A stretch of DNA of 64,000 nucleotides from Candidatus Zixiibacteriota bacterium (lineage in GTDB: Bacteria > Zixibacteria > MSB-5A5 > GN15 > JAAZOE01): contig JAGLON010000002.1 in assembly GCA_023138975.1 (NCBI GenBank), positions 202,378 to 266,377 on the forward strand. Reading direction: 5' to 3'. The notes beneath the pieces were generated by a model. It made no database searches and was not told where the DNA came from. It was given only the letters and a program-made list of their open reading frames with translations. Both the position numbers and the translations under genes were made by a program. Shown piece by piece: positions 1 to 7,327 of this stretch (position 1 is its first letter; every line of letters starts with the position of its first letter).

Positions 1-111
1 AAGCCGAAAAAGACCTACTGGCATTTGTACAGCCTACAGACCCTCAGTTCAGAAAAATTCGTTAAAGTCATTAATAAGATTCTGCGGAAAGAGTTTATGG
101 TTATTAAGTAA
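1..111 (+). CDS. C-terminal tail of an unidentified protein (5' truncated)
   Basis: The window opens inside a reading frame that runs for 36 codons to a TAA at 109-111. The visible peptide is basic and ends KEFMVIK, with a WHLYSLQTL stretch near its start. It has no motif I recognise. No terminator follows. The next gene begins 133 bases later behind its own promoter-like sequence, so this is probably the last gene of a separate unit. It could still be a chance open frame, because only the tail is visible. Confidence 0.4.
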   Translation, partial: KPKKTYWHLYSLQTLSSEKFVKVINKILRKEFMVIK

Positions 112-166
112 AATTTAGCAACCAATTTGCCGATATTTTAAACTAATAAGTAGAGCATTTTTAGAC

Positions 167-195
167 TTGACAGATTAAGCCCCGGGGCGTACATT
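167..195 (+). promoter_or_regulatory. Candidate sigma-70 promoter for the M23 peptidase gene
   Basis: A perfect -35 TTGACA at 167-172 is followed, after 17 bases, by TACATT at 190-195. It lies about 50 bases before the start codon at 245. The spacer contains the palindrome GCCCCGGGGC. The call rests on match and spacing only. Confidence 0.45.
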
Positions 196-244
196 TGGGG
201 CGATTTTTGGGATATGGAAAGGAACTCCTTTTCTCGGACGAGGT

Positions 245-1147
245 ATGTGGAAAGATAAAATAACAGTAATGATAGTCCCCCGTGACGGTGGTGATCTATC
301 TCAGTTTGCAATCCCCACAAAATTGCTATGGGCCATAGGCCTTTGCGGTATCTGTTTTGTATTAGTCAATATGTTTCTACTCGCCGATTATTTTGATCAG
401 CGGGTCGATCAGGCCAGGATGGCTAAATTGACTGACGAAAATCAGATGCTTTCTGAGCAATTTTTAGCTATGGAAGAATCTATCCAATCGCTCCAAGGGG
501 ATTATGGTACGTTAGTAGCCAAGGAAGAGGCAATACGTACTATTTTTGGTTTGCCTGTAATTAACCCCGAAGAAAGAATGCTCGGTGTTGGTGGTCCCAC
601 GGATCCCAATATGAAGGAAGTAACTCTTCCGACTGCAGCGGCTATGGAGGTTAATACTGATGTCGATGAGCTCTTGCGTTTGTCAAAATTTGAGCGGCAA
701 AGATATCAGGAAGTCTATGAGCTTCTAAAGGGTAAGAAAGATATCCTGGATCATACTCCTTCGATTATGCCAACGAGGGGTTATTTTTCATCCGGCTATG
801 GATATCGAAGCGATCCCTTTACAGGGTTAAGGGAATTTCACCCCGGTCTTGATATTTCGAATCACCGAGGTACTCCGATTTACGCTACTGCAGATGGCAA
901 AGTTGTTTCGGTTAGAACCAACGGCGGTTTGGGTAAGATGATTTCCATCGACCACGGCAATGGTATGAAAAGCCGTTACGGCCATCTTAGTGCGTACAAG
1001 GTTAAAGTTGGTCAACGGATAAAACGAGGTGATATTATCGGCCTAATGGGTGATACCGGAAATGTTACCGGTCCGCATCTTCATTATGAAATTATTAAAA
1101 ACGGGAAGCACGTTAACCCATATCGGTATATCATCAACAGGAAATAG
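245..1147 (+). CDS. M23 family metallopeptidase (membrane-anchored murein hydrolase)
   Basis: Likely zinc endopeptidase acting on peptidoglycan cross-links in the periplasm. The 300-residue protein has a short basic N-terminus, one membrane segment at about residues 28-47, a coiled-coil-like stretch at about 50-95 and a C-terminal M23 (LytM) domain. The zinc ligands are visible: H199 and D203 in HPGLDIS, and the HLH motif at 278-280. The intervening HGNGMKSRYGHL is also typical. The ATG at 245 follows GACGAGGT, so the ribosome site is close but plausible. An intrinsic terminator follows directly, so the gene is probably monocistronic. A catalytically complete domain argues for an enzyme rather than an EnvC/NlpD-type activator, but the substrate cannot be told from sequence. 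Confidence 0.9.
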   Translation: MWKDKITVMIVPRDGGDLSQFAIPTKLLWAIGLCGICFVLVNMFLLADYFDQRVDQARMAKLTDENQMLSEQFLAMEESIQSLQGDYGTLVAKEEAIRTIFGLPVINPEERMLGVGGPTDPNMKEVTLPTAAAMEVNTDVDELLRLSKFERQRYQEVYELLKGKKDILDHTPSIMPTRGYFSSGYGYRSDPFTGLREFHPGLDISNHRGTPIYATADGKVVSVRTNGGLGKMISIDHGNGMKSRYGHLSAYKVKVGQRIKRGDIIGLMGDTGNVTGPHLHYEIIKNGKHVNPYRYIINRK

Positions 1148-1165
1148 TTGGTTCACAAAGCTTTT

Positions 1166-1195
1166 AAACCCTGCCTTTAGGCGGGGTTTTTTTTT
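1166..1195 (+). terminator. Intrinsic terminator after the M23 gene
   Basis: A 10-bp stem (AAACCCTGCC paired with GGCGGGGTTT, one G-U pair) with a TTTA loop is followed by a run of nine or more T. It lies 18 bases after the stop codon. Confidence 0.9.
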
Positions 1196-1532
1196 GATTC
1201 CCCTTAAGATAACATTTTCACAGATATTTATAGTAGATTCCCCTCCCGCAGGTGTATGTTAAAAGACTTACTTATAGGGGAAGAGGAAAAAAACTGGGAC
1301 AGCACATAGAGTGTCCTTGTATTTCTCTCATAATAGAGATTGACTTTATCCATTAATTGCATTATCTATTGGCTCGTATAGGGTTGGTAAGTAAAAACGA
1401 ATTATCACAAAAACTGATGTGAAATTAGTAATTTGATGGAACAAAACAGGGCAAAATGTGTTTTAATATAAAAATGAACCATTGTTGTCCACGTAATTAG
1501 TAATTTGTCACTCATAGACGAAGGGATACAAA
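1196..1532. other. 337-base gene-free stretch before the sigma factor gene
   Basis: AT-rich non-coding DNA. I see no convincing sigma-70 hexamers, RNA gene or long repeat. GGAAC at about 1438 resembles an ECF -35 element, which would fit autoregulation of the downstream sigma factor, but no matching -10 is clear. A weak hairpin GGACA...TGTCC lies near 1298-1316. Confidence 0.4.
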
Positions 1533-2180
1533 GTGGCAGCCACAATATCTGACAAGCGTCCCAAAACCAAAGTAGCGGAGATGAAACCCGTTGTTGATGA
1601 TAAGGACGAGCGCGAAGTAAAAGCCATCATCCGCCGGATAAAAAAGGGCGATGAGCGGGCTTTAGGCGAGCTGGTAAGCCGCTATCGTAATCAGGTTGGA
1701 GCACTGGCTTATAAAATGGTCGGCGATTATGACGAAGCCGCCGATATCTGTCAAAACGTATTTGTAAAAACTTCTCAAAATTTATGGCGTTACGATGAAA
1801 ATAAGCGGTTTTACACCTGGTTATACAGAATCACCGTTAACGCTTCTATAGATTATATGCGCAAACATCGCCGTCATCGTCATGAACCTTTGGATAATGT
1901 TCGTGAATCGGTTGAAAACCATCGCGATAACCCGGAGAGCAATTTCCGTAACAGCCGTTTGCGTGAGCACCTCGAGGAAGCAACTGAAAGGCTGAACGGT
2001 AAGCAAAAGTCAGCCTTTGTCTTACGAGACATCGAAGGCTGTCAAATTGATGCTGTTGCCAGTATTATGGAAATGCCAGAAGCAACCGTGCGCTGGTATC
2101 TCCATCGGGCACGCCAAAAAATTAGGAAAGATTTATTACGCAGATGCCCGAGCTTACTGATTGCCTGCGGCATTAAATAA
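1533..2180 (+). CDS. RNA polymerase sigma factor, sigma-70 family, ECF type
   Basis: Alternative sigma factor of 215 residues that would direct core polymerase to a small regulon. After a charged extension of about 35 residues come region 2 (LGELVSRYRNQV through the DYDEAADICQNVF and YTWLYRITVNASIDYMR segments, about 45-110) and region 4 (KQKSAFVLRDIEGCQI to TVRWYLHRARQKIR, about 155-205) with its helix-turn-helix. Regions 1.1 and 3 are absent, as in ECF factors. Translation starts at GTG 1533, with GAAGGGA a few bases upstream. ECF factors are usually followed by an anti-sigma gene. Here only a broken reading frame and a heavy-metal ATPase follow. The inducing signal is unknown. Confidence 0.88.
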   Translation: MAATISDKRPKTKVAEMKPVVDDKDEREVKAIIRRIKKGDERALGELVSRYRNQVGALAYKMVGDYDEAADICQNVFVKTSQNLWRYDENKRFYTWLYRITVNASIDYMRKHRRHRHEPLDNVRESVENHRDNPESNFRNSRLREHLEEATERLNGKQKSAFVLRDIEGCQIDAVASIMEMPEATVRWYLHRARQKIRKDLLRRCPSLLIACGIK

Positions 2181-2225
2181 AACATCTGTTAACCTTACTT
2201 TTATGGTTAATCCAAACTTTTTCGA

Positions 2226-2426
2226 TTGCCTGATTCCTGTCTTAAACGGGAATTGGGCGATTTTATTTCGGTCAATATCAAAGGAATCATCGGTGAGAGT
2301 GGCATTTATTTAAATGCCGTCAAAATCCAGTAAATCAGCGGCAAATCGTTGGTTTTTCTTGAGATTTCGGAAAACAATGAAAAACCCCTTGATATCGCTA
2401 CAAAAATAAAGATATTTAGGCCATGA
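2226..2426 (+). pseudogene. Possible remnant of a small gene between the sigma factor and the P-type ATPase
   Basis: One frame runs from TTG 2226 to a TGA at 2424-2426 and is broken only by a TAA at 2331-2333. Read through, the peptide is hydrophilic and protein-like: GDFISVNIKGIIGES before the stop and SLVFLEISENNEKPLDIATK after it. The final TGA overlaps the ATG of the ATPase gene as ATGA, the usual geometry of coupled operon genes. The stop, together with an 8-bp inverted repeat at 2301-2318, suggests a decayed gene. In this position an anti-sigma factor would be expected, but no zinc-finger motif is visible. It may be chance. Confidence 0.35.
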
Positions 2427-4885
2427 TGACTTCTGAGTTAGCCAAAGAAATTGATATCCGTCTTGACAAAAAATCCGGGAAAATTCCTGCTCGTGAAATC
2501 TTGGATCGACTAAAATCGATGAGGGGATTGTCCGATATAAGAGTAGATAAAGAAAACCGCAAGGTTATCTTTCGTTTGACTTATTCAGAGGATTCTAATA
2601 AAAAGCTCGATATGGTTGTTGAAGAAATTAACAAAACAGGAGCTACCGTGGCTTCCAATATCCTGGAAGTAGATGTCCTTAATCTGCGTTGCGCCGGATG
2701 TGTGGCTGCCTTGGAAAACGGCCTTAGAAGGCTGAAGGGGATATCAGACGTCCGGGTTAATTTCGCCACTCAGACCGCTCAGGTTGAGTTTTATGAAGGT
2801 ATCTATAAGCCAGACAGGATAATCGGTGATATTAAAGAAATCGGCTACGAGGCTGCTTTTAAGGCCGATGATAATAAAGATGCGGTTGAGCAATATCGTC
2901 TTAAGAAAAACCTGACCGTAGCTTTTTTGTCCACAACAATCATTTTTGTTCTTCACTTTGGTCAGCACATGCTGGGTCTGTTTTCATTGCCAGCAGCCGT
3001 ATCATCCCTGTTACAGTTTTTTATCTGTCTTCCGGTTCTATATGCCGGGCGTGAGTTTTTCTCCGATGGTTTCAGGCAATTCCGGCATCGCCGGGCCAAT
3101 ATGAATTCTCTCATTGCCTTAGGTTCCGGAACAGCTTTTTTATATTCGGCTGCTGTGACCGGTAATATTCTCTTGTCCGATAGCCCGGCTATCCATACGG
3201 TCTATTATGAAACGACGGCGATGATTCTATTGTTTATTCTCATTGGCCGGTATCTGGAAAAGAAAGCAACCTACGAAGCCCGTGACGCTGCTCTCGGAAT
3301 GGCGTCTCTTATTCCTCAAACTGTAACCAGAATTGTAAACGAAGTCGAAGAGGAAATAAAAACTGACGCTCTTGGTGTCGGCGATACGGTAATAGTTCGC
3401 CCCGGGCAATCAATACCGGCAGACGGTGTTATTATTACTGGGGAAACCGTGGTTGATGAATCTATTCTCACCGGAGAATCTCTTCCTGTTTCAAAAAAAG
3501 CGGCCGATAGTGTCATTGGCGGAACGGTCAATATCTCCGGCGGAATGAAAATGAAGGTTACCCGTGTTGGCACCGGATCGGTTCTGGGCCGAATGATAAA
3601 AATGGTCAGCGACGCTCAAGGCAAGAAAGCTCCGATTCAACGGTTGGCCGATAAAGTGGCCGGTGTTTTTGTCCCGATTATAATTGTGATTGCATTTATC
3701 ACGATGATTATATGGGCTATTTCTTCACCCGGTTCAACGATGGTTCTGACCGCTCCGGTAGCGGTACTGTTAATAGCCTGCCCCTGCGCTCTGGGGTTGG
3801 CGACTCCCACTGCGATTCTTGTGGCAACCGGACGTGCGGCCCGGTTGGGCGTGTTATTTGGCAATGGTGACGTATTAGAGAGACTGAGCAAGATCAATTG
3901 CTTTGTCTTTGACAAAACCGGTACATTGACCGAGGGACAGCCAGCGGTCGATGATGTTATCCCCGTGAAGCGATTTGGCAAAAAAGTAATTCCGTTTGAG
4001 GAACTTATCCGGTTAGCGGCCTCGGCCGAGGCGTTTTCAGAGCATCCGTACGGCAAGGCGATTTGTGCCCGGGCGAAAAAAGACGGCAGTAAACTATCTC
4101 CGATTGAAAAACATGAAAACATGCCCGGTGAAGGAATAATCGCCGAGATCGACGGCAAAACAGTCGTCGTTGGAAAAAGAAGTTTTGTAACCAAGTTGAA
4201 ACTCGCTCAGGAACAGCAAGAGGCGATGGATTCCATCGCCAAGAAAGAAGGTACCGCGATTGTTCACGTGGCGGTGGATAATGAATACATAGGGGCAATT
4301 ACACTGTCTGATACAGTTAAAAAAGACGCGCAGAACGCCGTCGAAAAACTGTTTGCCGATGGATTGGAAGTCGTGATGCTCACCGGCGATAATTTCCACT
4401 CGGCTAAAACAATTGCGGGCAAAGTCGGTATTACAAAAATCGAAGCCGACGCCGACCCGAAAAAGAAACTGGCGACGATTCATACTCTGAGTCGAACCGG
4501 CTACATGACCGCGATGGTAGGCGATGGCGTTAACGATGCCGCGGCGCTGGCAGCAGCCGATATCGGAATTGCAATCGGCAGTGGAGCAGATATTGCGGTG
4601 AAGGCCTCCGATATTACCATTACCGGAAAATCATTGACGTCTCTGTTGACGGCGTTAGAAATCTCTAAGAGAACATTGCGGATAATCAAACAGAATCTTT
4701 TTTGGGCGTTTATTTATAATATCATCATGATACCGGTCGCGGCCGGTCTGTTGTATCCTTATGGCCTGTCATTTTCACCGGCCTTTGCGGCGGCGGCGAT
4801 GGCCTTGTCGTCAGTTTTTGTGGTAAGCAATTCTCTACGCCTGAAAAAACTCCAGCCAGTCGAATCAGAGTATGTGGAGTCATGA
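2423..4885 (+). CDS. copA: Heavy-metal-translocating P1B-type ATPase, Cu(I) type
   Basis: ATP-driven metal pump of the inner membrane, probably exporting Cu(I). All family signatures are present in the 820 residues: a metal-binding HMA domain with CAGC at 90-93, the membrane CPC motif at 453-455, the actuator TGES near 350, the phosphorylation site DKTGTLT from D497, the SEHPYG motif, and GDGVND at 700-705. A first N-terminal HMA-like segment (about 10-75) lacks its CxxC pair. CPC plus the C-terminal membrane pair point to the CopA group rather than Zn/Cd exporters. ATG at 2423 and 2426 are both possible. The first forms an ATGA overlap with a possible remnant gene. No copper chaperone or copper regulator gene is adjacent. 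Confidence 0.9.
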   Translation: MMTSELAKEIDIRLDKKSGKIPAREILDRLKSMRGLSDIRVDKENRKVIFRLTYSEDSNKKLDMVVEEINKTGATVASNILEVDVLNLRCAGCVAALENGLRRLKGISDVRVNFATQTAQVEFYEGIYKPDRIIGDIKEIGYEAAFKADDNKDAVEQYRLKKNLTVAFLSTTIIFVLHFGQHMLGLFSLPAAVSSLLQFFICLPVLYAGREFFSDGFRQFRHRRANMNSLIALGSGTAFLYSAAVTGNILLSDSPAIHTVYYETTAMILLFILIGRYLEKKATYEARDAALGMASLIPQTVTRIVNEVEEEIKTDALGVGDTVIVRPGQSIPADGVIITGETVVDESILTGESLPVSKKAADSVIGGTVNISGGMKMKVTRVGTGSVLGRMIKMVSDAQGKKAPIQRLADKVAGVFVPIIIVIAFITMIIWAISSPGSTMVLTAPVAVLLIACPCALGLATPTAILVATGRAARLGVLFGNGDVLERLSKINCFVFDKTGTLTEGQPAVDDVIPVKRFGKKVIPFEELIRLAASAEAFSEHPYGKAICARAKKDGSKLSPIEKHENMPGEGIIAEIDGKTVVVGKRSFVTKLKLAQEQQEAMDSIAKKEGTAIVHVAVDNEYIGAITLSDTVKKDAQNAVEKLFADGLEVVMLTGDNFHSAKTIAGKVGITKIEADADPKKKLATIHTLSRTGYMTAMVGDGVNDAAALAAADIGIAIGSGADIAVKASDITITGKSLTSLLTALEISKRTLRIIKQNLFWAFIYNIIMIPVAAGLLYPYGLSFSPAFAAAAMALSSVFVVSNSLRLKKLQPVESEYVES

Positions 4886-4888
4886 AAC

Positions 4889-4906
4889 CCCATCATGAAT
4901 GATGGG
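4889..4906. repeat. Palindrome after the P-type ATPase gene
   Basis: Perfect 8-bp inverted repeat CCCATCAT/ATGATGGG with a GA loop, four bases after the ATPase stop. It has no T-run, so it is a weak terminator at best. It marks the left edge of the AT-rich lipoprotein gene and resembles the CCCAAGGC...GCCTTGGG hairpins near 12 kb in build. Confidence 0.6.
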
Positions 4907-4915
4907 CTACCCATC

Positions 4916-5554
4916 TTACTTATTTATTAATGGCATGATGAGACTTTCTTTAGTCCAATAATCAGATTCTGAATATGTTTTTTCATTTTTTCCATCTGTT
5001 TTTTTGTAAATACTCAGAGTTGTTAGTTTTATTATATTCGCCTTTTGAGATCGACGTATATCTAGGATATCCTCAGTAGAAATAAGCAAACTTACAATAA
5101 CATTGCTACTAATATCCCATTGTAGCACAGGAGTCACTGACGTATGGAATTCTGACGTGTATTCAAGTATTTTGTATGAATCTCCAAGCAATTCAATACA
5201 TGTCTTTAATATTTCTATATTATCTTGTGTATACAATGAATCGGTTTTACTTTTTAAACCATAAAACTGGATATCGGTAACAATATCTCCTGTACATTCT
5301 ATCGTCACATGCTTAAAGTATTGTATTCCATCTTTGGTGTAATAGCATTCACAAGATTCATCATAATGAATAGAAGAATTCTCTAATAGTCTATCGCAAT
5401 TTTGCCCTAATTTAATATTTTGGTGAATACAAAACTCGCTAACAATTGGTAGATCAATTGTATTATCCTGTTTTGCACAGCTAATTAGCAACATCAGTGT
5501 AGTGCATGAAACAATTAAACAAACATGTAATAAAGACTTATGCAACAACCTCAA
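4916..5554 (-). CDS. Hypothetical lipoprotein, AT-rich accessory gene
   Basis: I do not recognise a family. The N-terminus is basic (MRLLHKS), followed by a hydrophobic stretch and a lipobox LLISC, so the mature protein is probably a lipid-anchored periplasmic or outer-membrane protein of about 190 residues. It has several acidic and beta-strand-like segments and a few cysteines (SCECYY). The base composition is visibly more AT-rich than the neighbouring ATPase and propeller genes, and the gene lies between two palindromic elements, which suggests recent acquisition. The frame opens at TTG 5554. AGGAG lies only one base before it, so the TTG codons at 5548 or 5545 are better spaced starts. 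Confidence 0.6.
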   Translation of the reverse strand: MRLLHKSLLHVCLIVSCTTLMLLISCAKQDNTIDLPIVSEFCIHQNIKLGQNCDRLLENSSIHYDESCECYYTKDGIQYFKHVTIECTGDIVTDIQFYGLKSKTDSLYTQDNIEILKTCIELLGDSYKILEYTSEFHTSVTPVLQWDISSNVIVSLLISTEDILDIRRSQKANIIKLTTLSIYKKTDGKNEKTYSESDYWTKESLIMPLINK

Positions 5555-5590
5555 GCTCCTATTGATGGTCTCTCATTACTCTGTACCCCA

Positions 5591-5623
5591 CCCATCGGCT
5601 ATAGTCCCGCTTGCGGGGATGGG
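5591..5623. repeat. GGCTATAGTCCC hairpin element, copy A
   Basis: Outer arms CCCATC (5591-5596) and GATGGG (5618-5623) enclose the bulge GGCTATAGT and an inner hairpin CCCGC-TT-GCGGG. The same core recurs near 12277, 21957, 23142 and 38017 with different outer arms that still pair. It sits just upstream of the AT-rich lipoprotein gene. Confidence 0.75.
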
Positions 5624-5710
5624 ATTTTTATAGGTCATTTTGCTGTACTAATATAATACTATGCCCTTTGACCTTATACAACAAATTGCATTTCAAGATA
5701 ATTTGTTTTG

Positions 5711-5731
5711 ACCGCACCCAATGGGTGCGGT
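5711..5731. repeat. Perfect 9-bp palindrome
   Basis: ACCGCACCC and GGGTGCGGT pair around a three-base AAT loop. It lies in a 499-base gene-free stretch (5555-6053) made almost wholly of repeat fragments. Around 5765-5805 is a degenerate stretch resembling widespread dispersed repeats, and at 5911-5937 three 9-bp tandem copies of GAAGGGTGC-like sequence. Confidence 0.6.
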
Positions 5732-5936
5732 ACATGGTGTTGGCTATACCAAGTAATAACAAGTAGATAGCCACGTCGCTGACGCTCCTCGCTATGACGG
5801 GGTTAGGTTTATTTACACACCCCCCGCTGTCGCGGACCCCTCTCAAGAGGGGATTACTTTGCTGATAATCAGGTCATCCGCGCGACAGCAGAAAACACCT
5901 TGCAATACCCGAAGGGTGCGAAGGGTGCGACGGGTG

Positions 5937-5965
5937 AAAACGCCCGGGGTTGATGGCCCGGGCGT
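5937..5965 (-). terminator. Intrinsic terminator for the propeller lipoprotein gene
   Basis: On the minus strand a perfect 9-bp stem, ACGCCCGGG with CCCGGGCGT, and an 8-base loop are followed by TTTT. It lies about 90 bases after the stop codon at 6054. Confidence 0.7.
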
Positions 5966-6053
5966 CAATGAAACATAGAGGATGAGGAGAGGAGGGGAAG
6001 TTTGATTCCGCTGAGGCTGCGGCTATCCCCTCCTTCGATATAAGAGCGGAGGA

Positions 6054-7130
6054 TTAGAATGTATCTTCAAAGGCTATTTCCGGAGCTTCGGTCGTGCCGT
6101 CATAAAGAGTAGTTAGCAGACCGCCGGATTTCATTATCAGACCTTTATCAGTCGCGGCGATAAGTTTTTTGCCGTCTTCGATGAAGTTTGTTACCGCAAG
6201 ACCCTCGAACTTTTTAATAGTCTTGAATTCGTTGTTGAAGAACGTCACCGCGCCGTTGTCAGTACCGATCTTGATGACCCAGTCTTCGGCGCTGATGGCG
6301 GTGATATTTTCTGACGGGAGGCCGTCGGCAAGGCCGTATGGCTGCCAGCGGCCGCCGTCATAGACAAACAACCCGTTGTCGGTTCCGAGATAGAGATGGT
6401 TGTGATGAAACTGCAGCGCAGTTGTGTTGTCGAAGAGAGATGAATCGCGCTGCAGATAGCGTTTGCGGAAGCTATCACCGTTATAGTAGTACAGGCCCTC
6501 CCCGGCCGTGCCCACCCAGACACACATATCGCTTGAGGCGATATGCGAGACGTTTATATCGACGGCCAGTTCACGGATGCCGTTTATATCAATCTGATAA
6601 AATCCGGCGGTCGTGCCGACCATAAGTTTTGAGCCGTGCTTTTCGAGAGCGGTTATGGAGCCTTTTAGATTCAGGTCAAAATCCTCGACGGAAAGAAAGT
6701 CGCCTTGGAGTGTATAAAGATTGTTACCGCCGACTATTATTTTGTCGCCGAGATCAACCATGGCATTCAGTTTTTCATCACAGGGAACGAAACCGTTGAC
6801 ACCGTCAGAAAGATTGTGCATGACAATCCCGGTCTCCAACAGTGAATATACGACATTATTCTTGAGGAGCATGTCCTTGATGAGTGGATCGTCAACGATA
6901 TTCTCATCGGTGATTTCAACTTCATCAGAGACAACGACCTCATCAGCAAACGCGACTTCGACCGTTTCGGAATCAGTGGTTAAAACTGAGTTATCCATTA
7001 TCTGGGCGATAATCTCTTCGGTAACAGGGTCGGTGACATCGCCTTTTTCATCCGATGAACAGCCGACAATGAATATTCCCAGGCCGAGTGCGAGTCCGGC
7101 TAATACGATGGTCATAGTTTTTGTAGTCAT
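6054..7130 (-). CDS. Lipoprotein with beta-propeller (regulator-propeller type) repeats
   Basis: Lipid-anchored protein of 358 residues. The signal ends in IVGC with the lipidated cysteine at residue 24. After an acidic linker (about 28-80) come roughly six blade-like repeats with phrases such as GLYYYNGDSF, GLFVYDGGRWQ and GLADGLPSENITAI. These are typical of the propeller repeats found in hybrid two-component sensors. No kinase domain follows, so this is a free propeller, perhaps a ligand-binding or signalling partner. It is transcribed away from a kinase/NtrC-regulator operon, behind a sigma-54-type promoter at 7181-7197, and has its own terminator. Control by that regulator is inferred. 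The blade count is approximate. Confidence 0.75.
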   Translation of the reverse strand: MTTKTMTIVLAGLALGLGIFIVGCSSDEKGDVTDPVTEEIIAQIMDNSVLTTDSETVEVAFADEVVVSDEVEITDENIVDDPLIKDMLLKNNVVYSLLETGIVMHNLSDGVNGFVPCDEKLNAMVDLGDKIIVGGNNLYTLQGDFLSVEDFDLNLKGSITALEKHGSKLMVGTTAGFYQIDINGIRELAVDINVSHIASSDMCVWVGTAGEGLYYYNGDSFRKRYLQRDSSLFDNTTALQFHHNHLYLGTDNGLFVYDGGRWQPYGLADGLPSENITAISAEDWVIKIGTDNGAVTFFNNEFKTIKKFEGLAVTNFIEDGKKLIAATDKGLIMKSGGLLTTLYDGTTEAPEIAFEDTF

Positions 7131-7180
7131 GGCTTTCTCCTTAATGCTTACAAGTTTGTGGTTGTTCTATGGATAGTTAT

Positions 7181-7197
7181 ATCAAACGCCGTGCCAA
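7181..7197 (-). promoter_or_regulatory. Sigma-54 (RpoN) type promoter of the propeller lipoprotein gene
   Basis: Reading the minus strand from 7197 to 7181 gives TTGGCACGGCGTTTGAT. The consensus is TTGGCACGRNNNTTGCW. The -24 block TTGGCACG is perfect and the spacing to TTG is right. Only the C of the -12 GC is replaced by A. The expected start site is about 40 bases before the ATG at 7130. An NtrC-type activator is encoded by the divergent operon. Confidence 0.65.
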
Positions 7198-7199
7198 AA

Positions 7200-7215
7200 A
7201 GGCAACCAGTTGCCT
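7200..7215. promoter_or_regulatory. Palindrome AGGCAACCAGTTGCCT
   Basis: Perfect 7-bp arms around a CA centre, directly upstream of the -24 element of the minus-strand promoter. Possible operator or second activator site. Confidence 0.4.
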
Positions 7216-7258
7216 ATCATGGAGATGCGAATGTCGGAGCAAACCTGCGATTGTAAAA

Positions 7259-7278
7259 CTGTGTCATATTTGACACAG
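7259..7278. promoter_or_regulatory. Candidate activator-binding site (20-bp perfect palindrome)
   Basis: CTGTGTCATATTTGACACAG is an exact inverted repeat with 8-bp arms and a TATT centre. It lies about 80-110 bases upstream of the minus-strand sigma-54 promoter, a usual distance for an enhancer-bound NtrC-type regulator. It also overlaps the -35 (TTGACA 7270-7275) of a possible sigma-70 promoter with TATCTT at 7293-7298 for the plus-strand operon. A bound regulator could therefore activate one direction and repress the other. Confidence 0.5.
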
Positions 7279-7327
7279 GTATAAAAAAAGTTTATCTTGT
7301 TATTAGCGCTTATCTAAAAGGATTGAT

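Noticed and set aside
3637-4194. Long minus-strand open frame inside the P-type ATPase gene
   Set aside because: Shadow of a strong coding sequence; low-complexity composition and no start context.
5628-5846. Minus-strand open frame of 72 codons
   Set aside because: It lies entirely within repeat fragments and contains VIARSVSDVAIY, the usual translation of a dispersed repeat. No ribosome site or protein-like composition.
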